In this document: positions 27,483 through 35,965 of the stretch, in pieces | Layout: each line of letters begins with the position of its first letter | Position numbering within the stretch: position 1 is the stretch's first letter | Assembly (NCBI GenBank): GCA_016794425.1 | Contig: JAEUHR010000056.1 | Location: 27,526-91,525, forward strand | Length of the DNA stretch: 64,000 nt | Reading direction: 5' to 3' | Source of the DNA: Planctomycetota bacterium | GTDB lineage: Bacteria; Planctomycetota; UBA1135; UBA2386 | Program-made: the position numbers and the translations under genes | Notes under the pieces: model-generated | Database searches by the model: none | The model's input: the letters and a program-made list of their open reading frames with translations, nothing else | What the model was told of the DNA's origin: nothing

Positions 27483-30400
27483 CTACTTGCGCTCCGACGT
27501 GTCGAGCAGGCCGTGGCGCTGCCGCTCGGTCGGATCCAGGGGACGAAGGGGTAGACGTCGGGCGACGGCGACGGGATCCGTCGGCCAGACGCAGGTGGTG
27601 CCGTCGCTCGAGGCGGTGACCGCCCAGGCGGCATCGGGGCTGAACGCGGCGCCGTTGATGCTGCCCTTGTGGCCGCGGAAGCGCAGGCGTTCGCGGCGCT
27701 CGGCGAGATCCCACAGCTGGGCCTCGACGCTGCCGCTGCCGGCGCAGGTCAGCACACTGCGGCCGTCGCGGCTCCACGCGGCGCTGCGCAGTTCGGTGCC
27801 GGCCTGCAGCACGGCGATCTCGCTGCCGTCGAGGCGCAGCACGCGCGCGGTGCCGTCGAGGCTGGTCGAGAGCAGCGTCTGGCCGTCGGCGGCGAACTGC
27901 ACCGACGTGACGTCGCCTCGGTGCGCACGCAGCTCGCCGCGCGGGGCGAGGTCGGGCAGCGACCACAGCCGCACGCACGCCTCGTCGCGTTCGACGGTCG
28001 CCAGCAGCGCCGCCGACGCCGACAGGTCGGCGTCGAGCACGCGGTTCGGGCGCGCGAGCCGCGCGATCTCGGTGCGGTCGATCGCGTTCCAGACCGTGAC
28101 CTCGCCGGTGCGATCGGCAGCTGCGTCGCCGGCCGCGACGACGCGGTTGCCGTCCGCCGCGAAGCGCACCGACGCGATGCGGCCGCGGCTGCCGCCGAAC
28201 GCGAACAGCGCCGCGCCGTCGACCATGCGGTGCACGGCGACCTCGCCGTCGATGCGCGCCAGCACGACCAGTTCGCCGCGCGCGTCGACGTCGAGCGAGC
28301 GGATCGGATTGCCGAGCTTGTCGGTGACCCACAGCTGGCGGCCGTCGCGCGCGTCCCACAGCCGCAGCCGTTCGTCGTCGCCGGCGGTGACGACGCGTTC
28401 GCCGGTCGCGTCGAAGCACGCCGCCGGCACCGGCCCGGACTGGCGCAGCGTCGCGACGCCGCGCGTGTCGCCGAAGTCCCAGATCAGCACGCGCTGGCGG
28501 CCCGCCAGCGCCAGCACGCGGCGGCCTTCGGGGTCGAACGTCGCCAGCTCGATCGACGCGCCGATCTCGTAGCGCATCAGCTCGCTGCCGGGCGCGATCT
28601 CGTGTTCGCCGGCGTCGAAGATCCGCACCACGCCGTCCTTGCCGGCCGTGACCGCGAGCTGGCCGCTGCGGTCGAAGCCGACATCGAGCAGCTGGTCGCC
28701 GTTGCCGACGAACGTGCGCTGCTCGCGTGCCACCAGGGCGCCGTCGTCGTCCTGGCCGAGCAGCCACAGCCGCGCGGTCTGGTCGCGGGAACCGGTCAGC
28801 AGCCGCGCGCCGGACGGATCGAACGCGAGGCAGTCGACCGAACGGCCGTGCCGCACCTCGGCCCGACAGACGCCGTCCGGCACCGAGTGGATGCGCACGG
28901 CGCCGTCGCGCGTCGCGATCGCGAGCCGCGTGCCGTCCGGCGCGAAGGCCAGCTCTTGCACGCGGTCGGTCAGGCCGGCGAGCCGCGCCACGTCGGTGCC
29001 GGTCGCGGTGTCCCACAGCCGTACGTGGCCGCGCTCGCCGCCCCAGCTCGCCGCCAGCCGGCCGTCGGGCGCCAGCGCCGCCGCCATCACGTGCTGCGGG
29101 TGCAGCACCGCGGCGCCGGCGCGTTCGCCGGTCGCGACGCGCCAGCTCTGCACCGTGAACGGCCCCTTGTCGGTGCCGTAGCTGACGGTCACCGCGGTCT
29201 CGCCGGCGGCGTCGAGCAGCAGCATGCGCACGGCGCCGTCGTGCTGCCAGACCACCGGCGGGGTGTCGCCGGTCACGTCCCACACGCGCACGGTGCGGTC
29301 CTGGCTCGCGGTCAGCAGCCGGCGGCCGTCGGGATGGAACGCCGCTTCGGTGACCCAGTGCGAGTGGCCCGTGAACGTGCGTTCGACGGTGCCGCGCGCG
29401 GCGTCCCACAGCAGCACCTTGAAGTCCTCGCCGGTGGTGGCGACGCGGCTGCCGTCCGGCGACCACTCGGCATGCAGCACGCGGCCCTGGTGGCCGTCGA
29501 GCGTCGTCGTCGCGTAACCGGAGCCGAGCGCATCGAGCACCGCCGACCGCGTCTCCGACGACGGGCGCTTCTCGTCGGCGGCCAGAGCCAGCAGCACGCC
29601 GAGCCGCCGGTCGCCGCGGTCGATCGCCTGGCTGCTCTTCAGGCTGCGCCGCGCCGCTTCGGCGATGTCGGCTTCCTCCTGGATCGCCAGCGACTTGCTC
29701 ATCTCGTGGTAGAGCGCCAGCCGCGCGCGGCCGGCCTCGTCGTTGCGCCGGCCCAACGCCTGCGTCGCCAGCGTGATCGCCGTGCCGAGCTGGCCCTGGT
29801 CGGCTTCGGCTTGCGCCGACTGCAGCAGCTGGTCGGCGGCGCGGTCGCGTTCGACCGCGTCGTACCAGGCCCAGCCGAGCACACTGCCGGCCAGCACCAG
29901 CGCCGCGGCCGCGAACGCGGTCTCGGTGCGATGGCGCCGCGTCCACTTCGCCGCGCGCGACAGCGCCGACGCCGGCTTGGCGTGGATCGGCTCCCAGTTC
30001 AGGAACCGCAGCAGGTCGGCCTCGATCTCGGCGGCGGACTGGTAGCGGTTCTGCGGGTCCTTCTCGAGCGCCTTCAGGCAGATCGTCGCCAGGTCGCGCG
30101 GCACCTTCGGGTTGCGCTTCTGCGGCGGCACCGGCTCCTTGAAGCAGATCTCGTAGACCACCTGCTGCAGGTTCTTGCCGTCGAACGGGCGCTGCAGCGT
30201 CAGCAGCTCGTACAGGATCACGCCGAGCGAGAAGATGTCGGCGCGGTGGTCGATCGGCACGCGCTTGCCGAGCGTCTGCTCGGGGCTCATGTAGTGCGCG
30301 GTGCCGGTGATCTCGCCCGACATCGAGATGCTGCCTTCGCCGAGCGACTTGGCGAGGCCGAAGTCCAGCAGCCGCGTCTGCCGCTTGTCGTCGAGCATCA

Positions 30401-31094
30401 CGTTGCGCGGCTTCAGGTCGCGGTGCACGACCGCGGCCTCGTGGGCGGCGGCCAACGCCGACGCCAGCTGCTGCGCCAGCTGTGCGCACTCGGCGACGTA
30501 GCCCTTGCCCGGCGCGATGCCGAGCGAACCCTCGATCGCGGTCGGCGCCTCGCCGTTGGCGAGCCGCAGGTCGTCGAGGATGTCGGCCAGGTTGCGCCCG
30601 GCGACGAAGTCCATCGCGAACGCGAACGTGCCGTCGACTTCGGTCAGGCTGTGCACCGGCACGATCGCCGGGTGCCGCACCTGCGCCGCCGCGGCGGCCT
30701 CGCGGCGGAAGCGCTCGACGTGGCGCTTGCTGAGCGTCAGGCCGCTGGCCATCACCTTCAGCGCGACGCGGCGGTTCAGCGAGCGTTGGTGCGCGAGGTA
30801 GACGACGCCCATGCCGCCGCGGCCGAGTTCGTCCTGGATCACGAAGTCGCCGAACGTGCGGCCGCTCGGCTGCGCCCGTTCGCCCGGTGTCCACTCCTGG
30901 TGGCCGAGCAGGCCGTCGAAGGCCAGGAACTCGCGGCACTGCGCCAGGATCTGCGGCCGCAGGTCCTCGGGCTGGCGCGCGACGAAGTCGGTCAGGTCCG
31001 GCGCGGCGCCGGACGCGTGCAGGTCGATGAACTGCTCGACCGCCTGCTGCACGGTGATCGTGCCGCCGCTGCCGTGCCCCGCCGAGGACGGCAT
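27483..31094 (-). CDS. Transmembrane Ser/Thr protein kinase with C-terminal WD40 propellers
   Basis: The 1203-residue protein has an N-terminal helical region (1-80) and a Hanks-type kinase domain (84-350). Active-site residues are complete: GRGGMG (91-96), Lys 113 in VALKVM, HRDLKPRN (224-231), DFG (244-246), and MSPEQ. A single membrane helix (about 375-395) is followed by a coiled region. More than a dozen WD40-like units then run to the C-terminus, with repeated phrases such as AAFHPDGRRLLTASQDRTVRVWD. The topology predicts a cytoplasmic kinase and an extracytoplasmic propeller sensor or scaffold. The ATG overlaps the stop of the upstream ECF sigma gene (TGATG), so kinase and sigma factor are almost certainly one signalling unit. 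Confidence 0.92.
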   Translation of the reverse strand: MPSSAGHGSGGTITVQQAVEQFIDLHASGAAPDLTDFVARQPEDLRPQILAQCREFLAFDGLLGHQEWTPGERAQPSGRTFGDFVIQDELGRGGMGVVYLAHQRSLNRRVALKVMASGLTLSKRHVERFRREAAAAAQVRHPAIVPVHSLTEVDGTFAFAMDFVAGRNLADILDDLRLANGEAPTAIEGSLGIAPGKGYVAECAQLAQQLASALAAAHEAAVVHRDLKPRNVMLDDKRQTRLLDFGLAKSLGEGSISMSGEITGTAHYMSPEQTLGKRVPIDHRADIFSLGVILYELLTLQRPFDGKNLQQVVYEICFKEPVPPQKRNPKVPRDLATICLKALEKDPQNRYQSAAEIEADLLRFLNWEPIHAKPASALSRAAKWTRRHRTETAFAAAALVLAGSVLGWAWYDAVERDRAADQLLQSAQAEADQGQLGTAITLATQALGRRNDEAGRARLALYHEMSKSLAIQEEADIAEAARRSLKSSQAIDRGDRRLGVLLALAADEKRPSSETRSAVLDALGSGYATTTLDGHQGRVLHAEWSPDGSRVATTGEDFKVLLWDAARGTVERTFTGHSHWVTEAAFHPDGRRLLTASQDRTVRVWDVTGDTPPVVWQHDGAVRMLLLDAAGETAVTVSYGTDKGPFTVQSWRVATGERAGAAVLHPQHVMAAALAPDGRLAASWGGERGHVRLWDTATGTDVARLAGLTDRVQELAFAPDGTRLAIATRDGAVRIHSVPDGVCRAEVRHGRSVDCLAFDPSGARLLTGSRDQTARLWLLGQDDDGALVAREQRTFVGNGDQLLDVGFDRSGQLAVTAGKDGVVRIFDAGEHEIAPGSELMRYEIGASIELATFDPEGRRVLALAGRQRVLIWDFGDTRGVATLRQSGPVPAACFDATGERVVTAGDDERLRLWDARDGRQLWVTDKLGNPIRSLDVDARGELVVLARIDGEVAVHRMVDGAALFAFGGSRGRIASVRFAADGNRVVAAGDAAADRTGEVTVWNAIDRTEIARLARPNRVLDADLSASAALLATVERDEACVRLWSLPDLAPRGELRAHRGDVTSVQFAADGQTLLSTSLDGTARVLRLDGSEIAVLQAGTELRSAAWSRDGRSVLTCAGSGSVEAQLWDLAERRERLRFRGHKGSINGAAFSPDAAWAVTASSDGTTCVWPTDPVAVARRLPLRPLDPTERQRHGLLDTSERK

Positions 31095-31759
31095 CAGCCC
31101 CCCTCGGTGCGCGACAGCAGGCCCGACAGCCGGGCCTGGGCTCGCGACAGCAGGGCCCGCACCGCGCCTTCGGTCGGCAGGCCCATCTCGGCGCAGATCT
31201 CGTCGGTGTCGAGTTCGAGGTAGCGCCGCAGCACGATGATCTCGCGCTCGCGGTCCGGCAACTGCTGCAGCGCGGTGCGGATCCGTTCGGCCAGTTCGTG
31301 TTCGTCGTGCTGCTGCGACGGCGTCGCGTCGCGCGCCGCGACCTGCTGCTCGACCTGTTCGTCGAAGCCGACCAGGCCCGAGCCGGCGGTGCGCTTCTTG
31401 GTCTCGAGCGCACGCACGCGGCGCAGGATCTCGTACTCGGCGCCCTTCAGCAGCCAGGCCAGGAACGAGCCGTCGCCGCGGTACTCGAACTGGTGCAACC
31501 GCCGCAGCGCCGACAGGATCGCGTCGTGGGTCGCGTCCTCGCTGTCGGCCAGCAGCAGCCGGTAACGGGGCCCGACCAGCTTGCGCAGCGCCGTGCGCAA
31601 CCGGTCGCGGTAGCGCTGGAACAGCAGGTCGATGGCGTCGCGGTCCTGGTCGAGGGCGCGGGCGACGAGGTTGCGCGTGTTGTCGTCCAAGAACGGAGCG
31701 GTGGCGAGAGGCAGGTGATTCTGCCCCCGCCGCGCGGCCCGACAAGGCGCACGGTGCAT
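31094..31759 (-). CDS. ECF RNA polymerase sigma factor linked to a Ser/Thr kinase
   Basis: The 221-residue reading frame from the ATG at 31759 contains sigma2 (LFQRYRDRLRTALRKL and the -10-recognition stretch ATHDAILSALRRL) and sigma4 (LPDREREIIVLRRYLELDTDEICAEMGL and the recognition helix SEGAVRALLSRAQ-like). The first ~25 residues are unusual, and a TTG at 31691 would give a more typical ~198-residue protein beginning at LDDNTRNLVAR; the true start is uncertain. No anti-sigma gene is nearby. Instead the next gene is a Ser/Thr kinase, as in ECF groups controlled by phosphorylation. It is divergent from the tandem paralog cluster, with 225 bp between starts. Confidence 0.88.
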   Translation of the reverse strand: MHRAPCRAARRGQNHLPLATAPFLDDNTRNLVARALDQDRDAIDLLFQRYRDRLRTALRKLVGPRYRLLLADSEDATHDAILSALRRLHQFEYRGDGSFLAWLLKGAEYEILRRVRALETKKRTAGSGLVGFDEQVEQQVAARDATPSQQHDEHELAERIRTALQQLPDREREIIVLRRYLELDTDEICAEMGLPTEGAVRALLSRAQARLSGLLSRTEGG

Positions 31760-31984
31760 GCAGGCGACGAATCGCCGCGGCAGCCAACGCAACATCGGGG
31801 ACGGGACGGCCATCGAGGGGGGAAGAACCGCCGCCCGGCGAACGCACGCGGAAATCGCGGACCGGTCCCGATCGCACCGTGCCACGGCCGGCAACCGCCG
31901 GTGAATTCCGCGTGCGCGGCGCCGCGAACGGCTCTCCGGCAGTGGTTCCCCGCTCCGACACCGCTGCTCCGTAACCGCCTCCCG

Positions 31985-33205
31985 ATGCGTTCCCTCGCCG
32001 TCGTCGTGTTCCTCACTGCCGGTCTGTTGCTCGCCAGCGACGCCGTGGCCCAACGCCTCGCTGCCTACGACCCCGCGGCGGCCGCGCTCGACGAGCTGCA
32101 GCCCGTCACGCCGCTGGTGGCGGGGCTGGTGCCGCCGCTGGTCACCTACGGCACGCTGCCGCCGCTGCCGGTCGTGACCGGCACGTCCGTCGCGCGCCCG
32201 GGCGACAGCACGTTCGACAACCGGACCGGCCTGCACTGGTTCACGAACGGCCTCGTGCTGGCGGCGATGCCGACGCCGACGATGCCGTCGCTGGCGATCG
32301 TGCCGGCGCCGATGCCGTTTCCGCCCGCGGTGCTGGCGGCGCTCGGTGGTGGGCCGGTGACCGGCATCGCGATGGACCCGCTCGGGCTGCGGCTGTTCGC
32401 GTGCAGCGCCGGCGGCCTCGTGGTCGGCGTGACGCCGTTCCCGGGCCTGCCGATCGTCGCCGGTCCGTTCGCGGTGCCGTTCAACACCGCCGCGATCAGC
32501 GGCCTCGAGTGGGACGGCAGCACCGGCACGCTGCTGGCCTGCGACGTCGTCGGCACCGTCTACCGGTTCACGCCGACCGGGGTGCCGGTCGGCGCGCCGG
32601 TCGTGTCCGTGTGGCCGTTGCCGGCGCCGGCCGGCGACGTCGCGATCGACAAGACCTACCGGCTGAACGGCGCCGGCACGATGCCGATCTACGTCGTCGG
32701 TTCGTTGGTGTTCGACATCACCGACCCGGCGACGCCGCCGATCGCGTCGACGTTCCCGTTTGCGGAGGGCCTGGCGTTCCTGGACCACCCGGCCGCGAAC
32801 CCGCCGGCCGGCACCTGCCTGTGCCCGAGCACGCCGTTCCCGACCCAGTTCACGACCGGGCCGATGGCGGCCGGCAGCGGCCTGTTCGGCATCGGCCTCG
32901 GCGGCATGCCGGCGGGCTGGCCGGTGCTGTGGATCTTCGACGTGCTGATGTTCAACCCGGGCTTCCCGACCATCAACGCGGTCGGCTGCGGCTTCGGGCT
33001 CGTGCCCGGTTCGCCGGGCCTCGTGCTGTTCGGCGGCGTCGCCGATCCGAGCGGCAATGCGGTGCTGCCGCTGCCGCTGGTGCCGCCGAGCCTGCCGCTC
33101 GGCGCGGGGCCGTTCTACAACCAGAACGTCACCGTCTGCCCGAGCGACCCGGTGCTCGGCCTCGTGTTCACGCCGATGCAGACGATCTACGCCGCCGGCT
33201 ACTAG
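31985..33205 (+). CDS. Secreted protein, tandem paralog 1 of 3
   Basis: The 406-residue product has a signal peptide cleaved after AVA, leaving QRLAAYDP as the mature N-terminus. The N-terminal part reads like propeller blades: GDSTFDNRTGLHWFTNG, GGPVTGIAMD, GLEWDGSTGTLLACD, AGDVAIDKT. It is followed by a Cys-containing C-terminal domain (CLCPSTPFP, VGCGFGLVPGSPG, VADPSGNA, FNQN-like YNQNVTVC, FTPMQTIY). Both parts are shared with the next two genes. The composition is rich in Pro, Gly and Val, with very little Lys. Probably a surface-exposed beta protein; no enzyme motif is seen. The divergent ECF sigma gene upstream may control it. Confidence 0.75.
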   Translation: MRSLAVVVFLTAGLLLASDAVAQRLAAYDPAAAALDELQPVTPLVAGLVPPLVTYGTLPPLPVVTGTSVARPGDSTFDNRTGLHWFTNGLVLAAMPTPTMPSLAIVPAPMPFPPAVLAALGGGPVTGIAMDPLGLRLFACSAGGLVVGVTPFPGLPIVAGPFAVPFNTAAISGLEWDGSTGTLLACDVVGTVYRFTPTGVPVGAPVVSVWPLPAPAGDVAIDKTYRLNGAGTMPIYVVGSLVFDITDPATPPIASTFPFAEGLAFLDHPAANPPAGTCLCPSTPFPTQFTTGPMAAGSGLFGIGLGGMPAGWPVLWIFDVLMFNPGFPTINAVGCGFGLVPGSPGLVLFGGVADPSGNAVLPLPLVPPSLPLGAGPFYNQNVTVCPSDPVLGLVFTPMQTIYAAGY

Positions 33206-33346
33206 CGTCGCCGCTCGCCCGGCGCCGGTGCCACCGCGTCGCTACGACTTCGCCCGGCTGCTGCTGCGTCCATCGGCACCGTGGTGGAGTGCGCTGCCGC
33301 GGCTTCTGCAGCGGCAACGCGCCGCGTGGCGCGGAGGAGTCGTCCC

Positions 33347-34558
33347 ATGCGCGTGCCGTGCCGTTCGTTCGCCGTCCTCCTGCTCGCGACCGTTCCGGTC
33401 GCGGCGCAGCGCCTCGTAGTCTATGGCCCGACCAGCGGCGGCATGGTCGAGGTGCAGCCGCCGATGTTCGTGCTGCAGGCCGTGCCCGCAGCGATCCCGC
33501 CGGTGCTCGGCTACGCGGCCCTGCCGCCCCTGCCGGCGCTGCCGGGTTTCGGCGACAGCAGCTTCGACAACCTGCGCGGCCATCTGTGGTTCAGCGACGG
33601 CTTCACGCTGGCCGCGATGGCGTCGCCGAGCGTGCCACCGACGGCGCCGCCGCCGCCGCCGGTGCCGCTGACGCCGGCCGTGCTGGCGATCACCGGCGGA
33701 CCGGTGACCGGCATCGCGTTCGACCCGGTCGGCGGCGTGATGTTCGTGTGCGGGCCGACGAGCCCGATCGTCGGTGTGCTGCCGGCCCCCGGTACGCCGA
33801 TCGTCGTGCCGCCATTCGCGATCCCGTGGCCGACGGGACCGATCGCCGGCCTCGACTTCGACGCGTCGACGGGCCTGCTGCACGCGGTCGACCTGTTCGG
33901 CGTCACCTACGACTGCCTGGTCGGCGGCGGCGCGGTGTCGGTGCCGTGGGCGCCGCCGATGCCGCTGCCGGGGCCGGCCGGCGACGTCGTGATCGATCGC
34001 ACGCAGCGCAACAACCAATGGGGGCTGCGGCCGCTGTACGTGGTCGCCGGCTGGTCGGTGCTCGACGTGCGCGAACAGGTGCCGACGGTCTTCGCCGGCG
34101 GCGCGCTGGCCGGCGAGGGGCTCGCGTTCGTGAACTTTCCGGCATCGATGCCGCCGACCGCGACGTGCGTGTGCACCGGCACCGGCTACCCACGGCCGTT
34201 GTTCACGACCGGTCCGATGACGCTCGGCAACGCGACCTTCGGCGTCGGTCACGGCGGGCTGCCGCCGGGCCTGCCGATGCTGTTCGTGTTCGACGTCATC
34301 GGCTCTGTCAACCCTTCCTATCCTTGGATCAACGCGGTCGGTTGCGGGCTCGGGCTGCTGCCCGGCTCGCCGGGGCTCGTGCCGCTCAGTGCGGTGGCCG
34401 ATGCCGCCGGCAACGCGATCCTGTCGGTGCCACTGACCGGACCCGCAATGCCGCTCGGCACGGTGCTCTCCCTGCAGAGCGTCACGTTCTGCGCCAGCGA
34501 TCCGGTGTTCGGGCTGGTGTTCACGCCGTTCGCGGCGCTGTTCGTCGCCAGTGTGTGA
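33347..34558 (+). CDS. Secreted protein, tandem paralog 2 of 3
   Basis: The 403-residue protein starts at the ATG at 33347, seven bases after a strong Shine-Dalgarno GGAGGAG (33333-33339), a rare clear ribosome site in this window. The signal peptide ends VAA-QRLVVYGP, matching its neighbours. It shares with paralogs 1 and 3 the phrases GDSSFDNLRGHLWFSDG, GGPVTGIAFDP, GLDFDASTGLL, CVCTGTGYP, VGCGLGLLPGSPG, FCASDPVFGLVFTP. It differs by a proline run near 95 and by replacing MQTIY with FAALF at the end, so the last strand has diverged. Function is unknown. Confidence 0.75.
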   Translation: MRVPCRSFAVLLLATVPVAAQRLVVYGPTSGGMVEVQPPMFVLQAVPAAIPPVLGYAALPPLPALPGFGDSSFDNLRGHLWFSDGFTLAAMASPSVPPTAPPPPPVPLTPAVLAITGGPVTGIAFDPVGGVMFVCGPTSPIVGVLPAPGTPIVVPPFAIPWPTGPIAGLDFDASTGLLHAVDLFGVTYDCLVGGGAVSVPWAPPMPLPGPAGDVVIDRTQRNNQWGLRPLYVVAGWSVLDVREQVPTVFAGGALAGEGLAFVNFPASMPPTATCVCTGTGYPRPLFTTGPMTLGNATFGVGHGGLPPGLPMLFVFDVIGSVNPSYPWINAVGCGLGLLPGSPGLVPLSAVADAAGNAILSVPLTGPAMPLGTVLSLQSVTFCASDPVFGLVFTPFAALFVASV

Positions 34559-34662
34559 ACGCCGCGCCGCGGGCCGGAAAATCCGCGTGCGTTCGCTCTG
34601 AGTCGGTTCTTGCAGGGTGCCGCCGCACGAGCGGCAGTTCCCTTCCTCCGACCACGATCCCC

Positions 34663-35874
34663 ATGCGTTCCCTTCTGATCACCACGAGCGCCGGCCTCGC
34701 GCTCACCTGCGCGGCTGCCGCGCAGCGTCTCGCCGCCTACGACCCGATGACCGCGACGATGGTCGAGTGCCAGCCGGCCTCGATCGTGCTGCCCGGTCCC
34801 GTACCGCCGCTGATGGCCTACCCGCAGGTGCCGCCGCTGCCGATGGTCGCGGTGCCGGCCGGCGACAGCACGTTCGACAACATGCGCGGCTTCCACTGGG
34901 TGACCAACGGCGCCGTGCTCGCGGCGCAGCCGACGCCGCAGTTCCCGCCGGCCGGCCCGATCCCGCCGGTGATGCCGATCCCGCTGCCGGTGCTGGCAGC
35001 GATCGGTGGTGGCCCGGTGACCGGCATCGCGCTCGATGCCGTCGCGGGCGTGATGTACCTGACCGGCGCGGTCGGCGTCACGATCGGTGTCGCGCCGGTG
35101 CCCGGCATGCCGGTGCTGGTGCCGCCGTTCCCGGTGCCGTTCCTGACCGGGCCGATCACCGGCCTCGAGTGGGACAGCATGACCGGCACGCTGATCGCCT
35201 GCGACGCGGCGGCCGTCACCTACACCTACCTGCCGGGCGGCATCCCGGCCGGGCCGCCGGCGCCGCCGCCGATGGCGCTGTTGGCGATGGCGACCGACGT
35301 CGCGCTCGACCGCACGCTGGCGCCGAATGCGTTCGGCCTGCGCTCGCTCTACGTGCTGGCCGGGCCGGCCTACTACGACGTGCGCGATCCGGCGCCGATC
35401 CCGCAGCCCGTCGGCATGCCGATGTGCCAGGGCCTCGCGTTCCTGAACCACCCGGCGAGCCAGAAGCCGCTCGGGCCCTGCGTCTGCCCCGCGACCACGT
35501 ATCCGGGCGCCGGACCGACCACCAACAGCGTGATGACCAGCGGCAATGCCGGTTGGGCCGTGCAGGTCGTCGGCCTGCCGCCCGGCTTCCCGGTGATCTT
35601 CGGCTTCGACGTGGCCGGCTTCATCCCGTTCTTCCCGATCATCAACCCGCCGGTCGGCTGCGGGCTCGGGCTGACGCTGACCGGTTCGACGCTGTTCTTC
35701 GTCGGCGTCGCCGATCCGTTCGGCACCGCGGCGTTCCCGGTGCCGCTGATCCCGCCGTCGTTCCCGCTCGGCACCGGGCCGATCTTCAACCAGAACGCGA
35801 CGTTCTGCGCCGCTGACCCGGCGTTCAACCTGGTGCTGACGCCGATGCAGACGATCTACTCCTGCGCGCCGTGA
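34663..35874 (+). CDS. Secreted protein, tandem paralog 3 of 3
   Basis: The 403-residue protein has a signal peptide ending AAA-QRLAAYDP. It keeps all shared landmarks: GDSTFDNMRGFHWVTNG, GGPVTGIALD, GLEWDSMTGTLIACD, CVCPATTYPG, VGCGLGLTLTG, VADPFGTAAFPVPLIPPSFPLG, FNQNATFC, FTPMQTIY (quoted in pieces). It is closer to paralog 1 than to paralog 2 at both ends. 104 bases separate it from paralog 2 with no visible promoter, so the three may be co-transcribed, though each gap exceeds 100 bases. Probable surface or periplasmic beta protein. Confidence 0.75.
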   Translation: MRSLLITTSAGLALTCAAAAQRLAAYDPMTATMVECQPASIVLPGPVPPLMAYPQVPPLPMVAVPAGDSTFDNMRGFHWVTNGAVLAAQPTPQFPPAGPIPPVMPIPLPVLAAIGGGPVTGIALDAVAGVMYLTGAVGVTIGVAPVPGMPVLVPPFPVPFLTGPITGLEWDSMTGTLIACDAAAVTYTYLPGGIPAGPPAPPPMALLAMATDVALDRTLAPNAFGLRSLYVLAGPAYYDVRDPAPIPQPVGMPMCQGLAFLNHPASQKPLGPCVCPATTYPGAGPTTNSVMTSGNAGWAVQVVGLPPGFPVIFGFDVAGFIPFFPIINPPVGCGLGLTLTGSTLFFVGVADPFGTAAFPVPLIPPSFPLGTGPIFNQNATFCAADPAFNLVLTPMQTIYSCAP

Positions 35875-35965
35875 CCGGCGCCGCGCCGGCGCGGAACGTG
35901 CGCCCGGCGCGAGGGAGTTCCGGCGCGCCGGTTCGCACCGGCGCCGCCGGGCCGTAGCAGGTGCC

